A DNA stretch of 64,000 nt from Larix kaempferi (lineage: Eukaryota > Streptophyta > Pinopsida > Pinales > Pinaceae), in assembly GCA_027924585.1 (NCBI GenBank), contig BSBM01000059.1, positions 6,138,001-6,202,000 of the forward strand, written 5' to 3'. Position numbers and translations under genes: made by a program. Below are positions 46,439-57,441 of the stretch, piece by piece. The notes under the pieces were generated by a model. The model was not told the origin of the DNA. It did no database searches and saw only the letters and a program-made list of their open reading frames with translations. The stretch's first letter is position 1. The number at the start of each line of letters is the position of its first letter.

Positions 46439-49260
46439 TCTTCACGGCTAGTTCTCCACGTGATCTTCTCCTTCACGGTTGTATGTCCACCGGGGGTTTT
46501 TCCTTCACGGCTGTCTCTCCACGGGGTTTCCCTTCACAGCTGTCTCACAGTTTTATCTTCACGGTTATCACTTCATCGCTGTAGCATTTAACTGCACATA
46601 GCATTTGATGGTATCACGACTTCCCTATTTTGGTTGTAGCATTAATTGTATTACCGTTTCTCTTGACTGTCTCACGGCTTCTCTATGTTGGTTGTAGCAT
46701 GTGACTGTCTATGCTGGCTGTAGCATGTGACTGTCTCATGGTTTATTTATTTTTTGGCTGTAGCATTTAATTGTCTCACAGTTTCTCTATTCTGCCTGTA
46801 GCATTCAGCAATCATCACTAATTGAACTCTGAGTGAGTGTTTCCTTACGTGCTTGACCTTTGTAGTCTGCAGCACCTGTGTGTCTTTCTTACTACTGTCA
46901 TTTTAATTGAATAACTTGAACCTTCTCTCTCTTAAGGTACGTATATGGTTTATCTAGTTTGACTTGTCCTTTCAGCGACGAGATCAAAACTATCTGAGTA
47001 TAAGTTGAATCCAAATGGTTGTTTTAATTCTTTAATGCAGTTCATGTTTATTTTACTATAGTTCATTTATTTTATTTTTCTGAACTTAGTATTTGATGAT
47101 TCTCGAGGACCAACATTAATGCATTGACTAAATGGAGCATTAAGTTGAAAGAGATGAAAATTATGTTTTAAGTCAATTTAAATTTAAATTTTGCAGTACA
47201 ATTGTTTACATGTTCTTGCATCAAGGTTATTATATGTGATAAAATGTACATAACCTGCAATTTTAACACATATGTCAAGCACTTTACAACACTCTTCAAA
47301 TTCCACTGAATATTGTCCAAATCTGGTAGACCGATTTTGCATTGATTTACAAGGAATGTTTTTATGGTTTTTTGTTCAGCACTCATGGAACATAATTGAA
47401 CTACCAAATGTGCACATAAAAAATAGGCATATGTATTTAATACTAATAAATACACTCACATCAACCCAGTAATACATTTGCAACTTTTTATTGCCTGTAA
47501 CAGTAGTACAAATAGGTGTTTAAAATCGGATTTCAAGTGTACCTTCAAATTACAATATGACTGTTTGTTACAACTACATAATACAGTGATTTATCAAATT
47601 TTATGTAACTTTGAGTCTTCCACTTGATATCTATTGTCTATGATTTTTCAAATTTTCAACGTGAATGTTCCTTGTCCAATTAATCATTGAATTTAGAATT
47701 ATGAATCATGATTCATAATTTATGAAGAAATCTGAAATATGCATGTATAATGTGACTATGACATGAAAGACCCGCCCCCGTCCCCGTACCCAAGTTTCTT
47801 GGCAACTTAGACAGAAGGTGAGTTCAGTCGCCCTCTACTATCACACAGTTTGCAACAAACTTTCTCTCCCTCCAAATCCTTCTTAATGAGTACCAAGCAT
47901 TAAGACAGATGGTTAGTAGCAGGGAATGGATACATTATAAGGACAACACAAAACCAGATGCAATGGCTATGAGTTTGTATGTTCGTAGAGATAGTTTATG
48001 GGAGGAAGTCACTGAGATTGTCAGCATGACAAAACCACTTGTGAAAGTGTTGAGGATCATCGATGGTGACAAACCACCAATTGGGTATGTTTATGAGGGG
48101 CTGGACATAGCCAAAGAGGCCATCAAGGTCTTCTATAAAGGGGATGAATCTAAATCTCTCCCTATATGGTATATTATTGATTCCAGGTGGGGCAGGCAGC
48201 TACATTCACCATTGCATGCAGCAGGAGCATATCTCAATCCAAGCATATTCTACAATGATGGGTCTAAAATTCAAAAAGATCTTGGGTGGTGAGAGGTGCA
48301 ATGATATGCATTGAGAGGATGTACCCCAATCAAGAGACTCAAGACCAAATCAATATGCGGCAAAATTTGTACAAGGAATCATCTGGTATGTTTGGATTTA
48401 GCTCAACACAACGTCTCAGAGAGAAGAAAATGCCATGTAAGATTCAATTCATAAATCGTTAAATTTTATTTTGCTAGTTTTATTTTTCAAGTTTGACAAT
48501 GAAAAACTAGTAATCATTGTTTGTTTGTTTTTTATAACAGCCCATTGGTGTTAGATTATGGCACCGAGGCACCACAACTACAGGAATTCACCATCAGAAT
48601 CCTGAGTCATCCTTGTAGTGCTTCAAGTTGTAAGCGCAATTGGTTAGTATTCAAGCACATCCACACCAAAAAGCGCAACAGGTTGGAGCATGAGAGGTTG
48701 GAGAAGTTGGTCTGCATATACTACAACCTTCGGATGCTCACAAAACAGTTGCAGGCAAAGGATTTGGATCAGATTGATCTAGTCTCTTATTGGGTAATAG
48801 AGGATGAAACTCCTGTTGATTTGGGTCGGCTTGATGAAGAGACCGAGAGTCCCTTTGGTGTACCATTTTCTGAAATGGAAATGCCGAACACACCTGCATC
48901 ACAGTTGATTTTTCAGTCTAGTGATGTTGGCACTAGCTCTAGTAGGCATTCTACTACTCATAGTCATGCACAAGACTCGAGTTTGGACTTGGAGACACTA
49001 TTTTTTTTTTTTTTCTAGTTATGTTTTGAGTTATTATTTGAACTTGGTACTATTTTGGAATGTGTTCAAGGAATCATCTTTCAGTTCACTATTTTGCATA
49101 CAAATATTGAGCGTCAAATGTTGTATTATCAATTTTTATGAGATGATCTAATGAATTTCTGCATATAATTGCTTTTATAACTTAGATGGATTAAAAATGT
49201 CATTATGTATGCTTTTTGTGCACAGAAGATACCATTATATGGTATTTTTTAATATTTGTC

Positions 49261-49331
49261 GAGTCTTATCTGAGTCTTATCTGAGTCGCCGAGTCTATTG
49301 AGTCCCAATCCAACCGAGTATTTGTAGAGTC
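49261..49331. repeat. GAGTC motif array
   Basis: Six GAGTC words at 49261, 49273, 49284, 49291, 49300 and 49327, partly within TTATCTGAGTC repeats. It lies 250 bp after the hAT transposase stop and resembles a subterminal repeat region of that element; the terminal inverted repeat itself was not identified. Confidence 0.5.
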
Positions 49332-49336
49332 TAAGT

Positions 49337-49830
49337 CTAACTACACTGCTCTAAACATACCTCCATAAGAAGGCGTTGCTTAACAGAGGTAATAGAAAAC
49401 ACATTAATACAAACACAACACAATATATAACATGACAACATATGATGTGACAAATATACAATGCCAAGCACTATGAAAGGTACGGGACCAACGGAGTTGG
49501 CATCACCTAACAATGTTGATTTCCAAGAAATCTTACCAAATAAGAGATGATGCAAGGTGTCCCAAACAGGGAATAGAAAACAAATTACCACAAAAACAAC
49601 ACAAAATATATAACATGACAAATATACAATGCCAAGAACTATGAAATGTATAGGACCAATGGAGTTGGCATCACCTAACAATGTTGATTTCCAAGAGATC
49701 TTACCAAAAAAGAGATGATGCACAATGTCCCAAACAAAATCCCAACAATACTAAACATACATGCAGTTCCAAAATAAGTGTCCAATTGTCTCAATCTCAC
49801 CACAATGGAGAGGTATTGTTGCAAATCAAT
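49337..49830 (-). pseudogene. LINE reverse transcriptase zinc-binding region, internally duplicated
   Basis: Minus strand. From about 49810 it reads PLHCGEIETIGHLFWNC, the Cys/His pattern of the zf-RVT domain found at the C-terminus of plant LINE reverse transcriptases, then WDIVHHLFFGKISWKS. A 168-bp block (56 codons) is duplicated in frame: KISWKSTLLGDANS occurs twice (DNA repeat starting at 49454 and 49622). The frame stays open through both copies. One stop (TAG) interrupts the zinc-binding part. The 5' part of the LINE is not recognisable upstream. Confidence 0.75.
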
Positions 49831-50469
49831 TTCCTAACTTCATGCAATAGGCAAGGATGACAAAGAAGGATCACTGCCCCTTCAACTACTTCAGGGTGAA
49901 AAAGCTACAGTGAATGCTCTAAATGCCACACTAGGGTTTTATATCCTAAGTTCCTAACACATTCAGATGCAGAGATTCTGAAGAGTTATGGTTTACCTAG
50001 TCCAAATTTCATAAGGGCATGAAACAGGGCCTTAAAAGATGAGCACTTGCTATGTTGACTAAACAAAAGACCTTTTATTTTGATTGCATCGAAGGTAGGC
50101 ATATTTAGGTGTTGGGGGAGGGCACTCTCACTTAACCTATTTTCCATTCATTCTCTTGGTCAAAAAAACAAGGATTCACAAAATCATGTTCATTTTGAAT
50201 GTGTCACGTCTCAAAACCTAGAATTGTATCGACCATTTTATAATAATTTGGAATCTTCTTCCAAGTCTAGATGGAAAAGAGGGTTGGATACCTTAGTGGG
50301 AGGCCGCTATCACATGCTAAATGGATTTCTTCCTTGGATACATTCATTAAGACAAATATTATGCATCATGAGCACTGTAAGGCTATTAAAAATGAACTTG
50401 ATTTATTCCTCATTTGCTCCATTCTTACCCATGTGACAAGGACAAACAAGCCTAAGATAACAAACTTTG
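49831..50469. other. spacer between LINE remnants
   Basis: Frames at 50080-50436 and 50271-50480 (plus) overlap and are not clearly LINE-like, though they lie just before one. Nothing firm can be assigned. Confidence 0.35.
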
Positions 50470-51600
50470 TCACCCACTAAAAAGAGGTTTGTTGAGCCAA
50501 AGAGACAACTCAACTAAGGACCCAATTGCATTGGATTAAAACTAGTGACAAATTGATGTAGCAATGCATCAAAACCGTGGCCATTAAGGTACCTATGGAG
50601 AAAATTTTATAATTAAGGTTGTTCGATAAAGAAGAGGAATTGTTGAGTAGTTTGTAAATCAATATAAAAATGATTCTCCAATTGCTTGGGCCTATAGTGG
50701 AATGTAGAATGGCCATGCAAATATGTCTTAGACATAATTGCATGGTGCTTCTTGGACTGATGGTGTGTGAAGAGGCATTAACTCACTAATCAATTAACAA
50801 CAAATCTGATGAAAATGATTGATAACATGTCACTCGGATTGATGACACGTCACTCAGATGCAACTTCTACAGGAGCAATATGGATATTTGTGGTCCAAGG
50901 TTCTCTAGGGTGTCTAAGGAAGTTGTCAAAAAGCAAACCTTAAGTGCTATTGTCAACTAAGATTTCAATAAATCCATGTGGAAACTAGATGACCCTAAGA
51001 GGATTACAAACTAGACACCAATAACTCTACTTAATGTTTCTCACAAGATTTTGGCCAAAACCCTTGCAATACACATAAAACATAGCGTTTCTAGCAATAT
51101 TTTGGCCAAAACCATTACAATCCACATAAAACATATTCTACCTAGGATAGTCCATCCTAAGTCAATAGAGGTCATTAGAGGATAATTAATTTGGACAATT
51201 TCTTAGAATAGATCCATGCCTTTGGTTCGGATGCAACTTTTATTAAAATTGGCTTGAAGGAATCTCAAAATCAAGTTGATTGGCCATTTATTCTAGATAT
51301 GTTAAAACTTAAGAGCCTTGGTCTTAAGGAGCTTTGTCGTTGGGGTTTGTAGGCACTCTCTTTGTTGAAGCCCAATTTAAATTAGATATGTGATTGGACA
51401 ATGACTTGAAACTTTGGAAATGCATGAATTAGGTTTGTACCCTTGGTATGTATACACCTTTTATCAACGTTATGTTTTAGAAAACTTACAATTGTATTGA
51501 ATGGCAATTTATTCTATCTATGTTAAAAGCCCTGAGCTTTGGGAACATTTCCCTCGAAGTTGTAGAAACTCTCGTCATTGAAACCTTGGCTTATCTTTAT
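50470..51600 (+). pseudogene. LINE reverse transcriptase remnant
   Basis: Plus-strand decayed non-LTR retrotransposon. 50960-51180 encodes the conserved RT stretch PITLLNVSHKILAKTLAIHI then ILPRIVHP, as in plant LINE RT domains. A 51-bp (17-codon) in-frame tandem duplication (ILAKT..IHIKH, starting at 51050 and 51101) is internal. 51230-51380 reads VDWPFILDMLKLKSLGLKEL and 51500-51590 reads CIEWQFILSMLKALSFGN, two copies of the same RT block, implying a second, larger duplication or two superposed elements. The YxDD motif region is not found. There are many stops. Upstream text near 50500 is only vaguely similar to the pre-RT linker. Confidence 0.75.
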
Positions 51601-51635
51601 ATCAAGAAATTAATATCAAAATAGGTCTTTCAAAT

Positions 51636-51880
51636 AGCCAAGTACATTTATAACCATGCTTGGGTGTTGATCCTTATGAGAGAGTACACAGAAGGCTATG
51701 TAGCATGGGTACCCATACCCGAGGGTAGGGTACACGTACGCGTACCAGGTACTTGGGTATGTCTCCTGCCGTACCCTTTCATACACCATATTAGCTCCAC
51801 ATACCCGAGAACCGAGTACTTGGGTACGTCTCCTGCCGTACCCTTTCATACACCATATTAGCTCCACATACCCGAGATGC
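51636..51880 (+). pseudogene. second copy of the hAT/hAT-insert junction
   Basis: 51636-51700 repeats the transposase text around AKYIYNHAWVLILMREYTEG, then switches at the same base to the hAT-like insert (GCTATGTAGCATGGGTACCC). It therefore descends from the locus after insertion. A 67-bp unit (ACTTGGGTA...CCCGAGA) is tandemly duplicated at 51751 and 51818. The copy ends at about 51880 in unrelated sequence. Confidence 0.85.
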
Positions 51881-53265
51881 CATTATCAATGACTCCTCAC
51901 AACCTTAGTGGTTCACCTTTTTTATTGTTTATATCATATTTAATGTACTCAGTTTTATCATTGACTATTTGGAAAACATTTATGTGAATTGGTGCAAACA
52001 CCATCGCTTTGAAGAGCAACTAATGTACAATATTAAAATTCAAAATATTATTGAGAATATTCCCCTTTTAATATTATAAGTGACAAAAGGACTTAGGGTA
52101 TAAAGCTAACTAAATGAGTCGAAAGAGTAAAACTAATATGAAGAACAGAGCCACCACAAATTTGAAGGTCCAAACAAATACCTAGTAGTAAAAAGTGTTT
52201 ATTTAAGGAATAACTAAACAGATTAATGATTTACAAAAGAAAGGAAAACAATAATGAGAAAATAACTCTGCAATGCTTTTAACCAACATTCATGAAAATT
52301 AGCATTGATATATTTCCTCAATTAAAAACAAATAGATGGTTCACCTACACAAAATTTGAACAATAAGTCAAAATGTGGAATTTTGGTTTGTCCTCGAGAC
52401 AATTAATTCAAGAAGAATAAAATGTCCAATTGAGGACCAAATTATTCAAGACCCTTTAGCAAAATCTTCAAAATACTAACGAAATATACGACTTCAAATA
52501 ACAAGTACAAGCTCTAACCCATTAAGTCAATTGTCTACAAAGGAAATTGTACATCAATCAAAGGCCTAAATCCATAAATGAAGCACTCACTCGGAAGACA
52601 ACGAAATTGATAAGCTACAAATGCTCGGTGGAAATGCATAAATGTTTGCACATGATTACCATAATAAATTTTTACACTCGACGAGAACATAGCATGAGTA
52701 CGAGTCATTGATGTCATACATGTTTTATACTTGGGAATTGTACATACAATTCATGCATGGTTTATGACAAATCATATACATCGTTAACCCTTGGTTATGA
52801 TTAAAGCAGGATCAAAGAAGTCTGCGTTAATAACAAGAAACTCTTGCTAAGGGTGAAGGAAAAAGCCCATGCCTAACTTGGCATGAGCCGCATCATTGTA
52901 CTTGTTTAAGCAATCTCAAGCGTGGTTTGGCACACTAAACTTTTAATTCTTACGACTGATCAAAGGGCTCAAGAGCGCTAAGGATTCATTCAATGTGCCC
53001 ATTGGATGGTGATCAAGTGTATGGAAGGACAAATGAACCATAGTAAGTTATGGAATGGTGGGGACCATAAGTAGTGCTAACCATAAGAGTAGGGCTACTG
53101 TGGGGAGGAAAAGTCAGAATCCATCATCTTACAGGTCAAAGGCCATAGGTCTAACTTGGGCTGCATTGTGTGCTAACTCTGTTGTAAGGGTTTATTTTGT
53201 AGTCGTATGTTCTTTTGAGTCTCAAAGGTGAGCCTCTTAACATACATTAACCATTAACCATTAAC
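51881..53265. other. AT-rich spacer, nothing recognisable
   Basis: No open frame with family resemblance. (CCATTAA)n-like ACCATTAACCATTAACC occurs just before 53265. Confidence 0.5.
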
Positions 53266-53998
53266 CATTATTTGACTCAGAATTGCTGTAAGCAAGGACC
53301 CGAGTTCCCATTACTCTTCTATATTTCGTGGATACACTTACAATTTCTCTAGACGATGCAAGGCCAAACTGGACGCCTGTTAAAGTCCCCTGGGAAACCG
53401 AGCAGCTTCTTCCATCGTGCCAGTAAACGAAGTGATTTACTGCTTCACTCACTGGCATTCCTTCCCTCTTGTTAGTCTGTGGGTAAAGAGCAACCAACCA
53501 ACTGGTCTTCCTCGTCCTTCTAGTCTGTAAGTGAAAAGCAAGCAGAAGCAGAAAATGAAGATTGTGTGCGAGACACAGGAGAGCTGGTAATAATAACTAC
53601 TTCATCGTCGTGCCACTCCCTCATATACAAACAGAAGCATAGAATGACTCGCCATTGCTTTTGAATGGTTGCATGGCAGTTGGCATGCACCTGAGTAGAA
53701 TTGTGTCGTCGGCGGTGTTGCTCAAGCAAGGGAGGGAAGGGAGGGTTTGTCCTTCTGGCAGAATTTTCCAAGGTCGTATGGAGAGCTGCTAGTGCTAACC
53801 ACCACGTCGCCCAAACAAGGATCGATCCGGATTCGGGATTAGAAATATATTAATGGACTCCTATTTTTATTATCGTTACCTTTTTTAGATTTTATTTATT
53901 AATAATTATGGTACATGGATCAAATTCATTCCATACAATTTTAGAAAAAAAACATAGAAATATCAAACGAGACATACTTTGATATAAAAAAAAACATA
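53266..53998. repeat. 0.7-kb duplicated sequence, copy 1
   Basis: It shares ATTATTTGACTCAGAATT at the start and the run to TTTGATATAAAAAA at the end with 61803-62474, in direct orientation. Identity is high over most of the length, with small indels (copy 1 has an extra segment near 53620). It is GC-richer than its surroundings with CpG, unlike most spacers here. Minus-strand open frames (53261-53497, 53520-53771) are shared with the other copy but match no family. A 44-bp tandem duplication lies at its right edge (53961 and 54005). Confidence 0.85.
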
Positions 53999-56900
53999 AA
54001 AAAATATCAAACGAGATATACTTTGTATTTTTAATTGTGTTTATATTTGCCAAATTTAATATATATCATTTTTTAATAATGAAAACACATTAAATTTACT
54101 TTTACTTTATATTAATTACAAAATTTAGGCTAACAAGTATAGAGGGCACCTCTCAACATTATACTGTTGTATTGAAGAGTATTGAAGAAAGAACCTCAGG
54201 ACATAAAAATAAAGTTGTAAGAGAGCTTTCAATTCCCATTATGATCTTGTTTTGGTTGATGAGTCTACGGGGAAGATTAATGGAAAAGAATATTCACATT
54301 ATATATGATTAAGATATATAATAAAATAATTTAATTTTTATTAAAAGTAATAATCTAAGGATCAATGTTGAGAGATTTATGTTATTAATATTTTTGGGGG
54401 GTAAAGGAAAATTTATATGTTTAGTGCAAATAGAAATGCTCCCTCCCGTTGGTGGGAATCCTACGAGTCCTCTCCTTCCTGCCTGACTCCTAATCCCTCT
54501 CCCACAATAAAGTAACTCCATCCTATGTTATAGAAACACTTCATTGTCCAGTGATCTATCTATCTCCAACTCAAATGTGGGAGTGGATTACCTAAAAGCT
54601 GGCCTCCAAACTATAATACTAGCATTCACAGGACCTATCCCTATCTATTTAAGGTGGAGACAACTATGGATGCTACTATAATTTCAAGGTGCTTATTCTA
54701 ACATACTTATGCAACCGATAGAATAAATATAGTTAGAGAAATATACGGAGACATGTTTTCAACTAAAAAACAACATGACATTCAATTTAAATCTATTATG
54801 TTAAAAGAGGGTAAAACTATTTCACACTCACTTTGTAAATGCATAAACAACTTTAAAACTACATAACAAGTTGACTAAACCTAATAATAAATTAATGGAT
54901 TGTTGAGACATAAATAGGCAAAACATAAATGACTAACACTATAGTTTCTAACTAGTTTTCAACATTGTGACTCTTGTGTGTATAGGGTGAAGGCGCTTAT
55001 GTTGCACTAAGTAGGGAGGTCAAAACATTGAGTGTGCAAGCATCTTTACATTTTCTTCACCCAAATCCGCAAGAGGATGGTCACAATTTATGATGAGAGT
55101 TACTATATGGTTACTATAGAAAAATAAAAAATAAAAAATGTTTTCGTTGGTGACTGTATATGATATTTTAATACTTTATTAGGTGATTTCGGAATATTGG
55201 CAGAGTTTAAGGCTCCTTGCATTTTCTCCACCTAGTTTAGCAAAAGATGGGCCGCAACCTCTATCTACATTTGTAAATCACTTGCTCTATTGTTGTGGTG
55301 GGAAGAGGAAAGCCTTTCTTGCAATCAACATGGACTTCAAATCAACAAGAGGATTTATTGTTAGACAACAAGCATTAGCCCTTCATGATAACTTCCTTGT
55401 ATCATGCACTTTGACAAAGCAACGACTATCCCATGAAAGTCCAATTGAAAAAGGGAAACCCAACTTAACAAAGAAAGAATTTCAAGTGTAAAAAGATTAG
55501 CACACGCTACTAGCACATCAACCTATTCAAAGTCATCCTCTCCATTGTCAATACTACTTCAGCAAACAAGCAAGGCAAGGCACCACCATTCATTAGATTT
55601 AAACTACACTCACAACAAAGCAAGAAGCATGTGAAAGAAACTATCGTCGCCATTACCATCCCACCATGCATAAGATGTAAGCTACACATACAACACAGCA
55701 AGAGCATGTGAAAGAAAGTATCGTTGTCATTACCAACCCACTATGCTTTTATTAAGCACACGCAAAGAGTTTTCTCAAAGTTTTTGTATACCCACAAAGG
55801 AGATGGATTGTAGTAAAGGAGAAACCAAAGGCGAGCCGCAAAGGTTCCTGGTGTGGATGTTCCTAGTGATTGTGAAGGCATGCCAGGGAACTAGACACTT
55901 ATATTATTGTCTTAGTTTCTAAGACCATAAAATATTCCTCCTTCCGAAATATTGTAATTCATTATATGGTTTTATACCTTTTATAACAACTATTGGGAGA
56001 TAGAATATATATAGCAATATCTAAACATCACTTTGATGTGCACTTTAATAACCTTTTGTGGGGTTATATCTATTACTATCATGTTATTGTTGAAATGCAA
56101 GGTTTAGATTGATGCGAAATATTTATTGGTGGAGTTTCAGACTTGGCCAGAGATATTCAAGCAAAGAAGACGGCTGCGATTCACCTAGGAAAGATGTTAT
56201 CTATCGGTCAGTTTTTTTTTGTTTTTTTAATTAAAAAAACTTACACCTCTCATGATTTTATTTTATCCAGCACTTATTGTGCAGTAATTAATCCTCCCAT
56301 CTATGCAGTCATTCAATCCGGTGTAAGTTCCCCTTCTTGTCGATATTCTCAGAAGGAGCCATATAACTCAGCTTCAAGTAAGATGAAATTTTTATAAGCA
56401 TGTTGACTGATGATATATACATTTTGACCTGAGACGCAAACTTCAACCTTCTAACATTATTATGTCCTTGACATCATGCATCCATTTTGCATATATTAGT
56501 TGAGCGACACGAATTTCAAGAATACATTTTTCACTCTGCAAAGTTGAAGTTTGGTAAAACAGGTTCATGGAGGAATTAATAAATCCAGAGCTATACATAG
56601 AAACTTAATGTCAAATTGACACCTTGAATTTCACTTCATGCACCAAGAATGTGGACACTTAAGGACATTATCCTGATTTAGGGTGTTGATCAAACTCGCA
56701 AGGGAGTCATTGGACCTATAACAAGATAACCTACAACATCATCCATGTTGCATCAAGCACCAATACCATTTACCTCACACCATCAAGATGGTCACTTCTG
56801 GGTATGGATATCTTCATTAGTTGGTAAATTTCAGTATAGTTGTTTTGGCATCGCTAGTGGCTTGCTTGTAAGTTGCACTTGGAATTCATGGACATGGACT

Positions 56901-57441
56901 TCCTCTATCCTCAACTCATGGGAGGTCAGGAGGAAATGGTTCACTTATAGCTGGGAGAACAGTACAAATGTGAACTTGATTTTACTGAAATGTGAACTTG
57001 ATTTTACTGAAATGTGAGACAAGAATTAACTATCTCTTAAGCATAGTAGAACTAGAATAAAGTCCCCAACAACCAAAATATCCTCATATGTGTGAGTCAA
57101 TTCCCCATATGTGAAAAGTGATAAACTCCAGTTCTTCCTTTAATATTTATATATTTAAATTAACATTATAGAAACACTTCCATGAAAAGAATATTTTTTT
57201 ATTACAAATTAATTCAAATGATGAAGAGTACAAATTTGTGAACGAAGCAGTTACAATTGTAAATCCGAAATCGACCGCATACCATGTTGGTAAATATTAT
57301 GTACATCTATTCTCCATCATAGGAGATGGAGTTTGCTAGTTGCCACAATGGCAGGTTTCAGGGAGATCCTCTAAGAACTTAAAAACCAAAAACTCAAATA
57401 GCCCAATCACAGAATTATGTATTTTTCCACTCCTGTCCATT
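53999..57441. other. AT-rich spacer, no recognised gene
   Basis: Frames at 55183-55491 (plus), 55510-55707 (minus), 56143-56397 (plus) and 56745-57017 (plus) are not recognisable. At 55030-55080 and 55200-55260 two loosely similar sentences occur, suggesting an old duplication. A 22-bp tandem copy (GTGAACTTGATTTTACTGAAAT) lies at 56971-57014. Confidence 0.4.

Larger units (their letters stand above)
44612..47810. mobile_element. non-autonomous hAT-like insert with 8-bp target duplication
   Basis: It is flanked by ACAGAAGG at 44604-44611 and 47811-47818, in the middle of the hAT transposase gene. The ends are imperfect terminal inverted repeats: left CTATGTAGCATGGGTACTCG, right (complement) CTAAGTTGCCAAGAAACTTG, followed by GGGTAC. 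Subterminal GGGTAC/GTACCC words are dense at the left end (about 44622-44690), as in hAT elements. An 8-bp duplication is typical of hAT. The 3.2-kb interior has no transposase. It contains the hairpin cluster (44876-45334), AT-rich DNA (45.8-46.0 kb) and a 79-bp x3 array. A further insertion inside it (about 44.79-47.12 kb, right end GACCAACA) is possible but has no convincing target duplication. Confidence 0.82.
43549..49016 (+). pseudogene. hAT transposase (BED finger, DUF659, hATC), split by a second element
   Basis: ATG at 43549. Order: BED zinc finger (AWYHCVQVVPVQDNQVKCNYC with LKHHLARV, residues about 15-55), basic/serine linker, DUF659 region (FTGCTIFPYGWTDQRTRTII, WIPCAAHYIDLILEDIG), then after the insert the ATNFLSLQILLNEYQALRQM region, WYIIDSRWGRQLHSPLHAAG, and the C-terminal dimerisation domain (DYGTEAPQLQEFTIRILSHP, HTKKRNRLEHERLEKLV). 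An intron at 48437-48540 (GTAAGA...AACAG) is apparent. Lesions: frameshift near 44120, insertion of a 3.2-kb element at 44612-47810, frameshifts near 47825, 48290 and 48545. It is a dead autonomous-type copy. It would have catalysed cut-and-paste transposition with an RNase H-like fold. The element ends were not located. Confidence 0.92.

Noticed and set aside
44790-47117. An additional solo LTR inside the hAT-like insert (TGACCCCC...GACCAACA)
   Set aside because: The flanking five bases (left TATAA, right TTAAT) do not match and the ends are not inverted.
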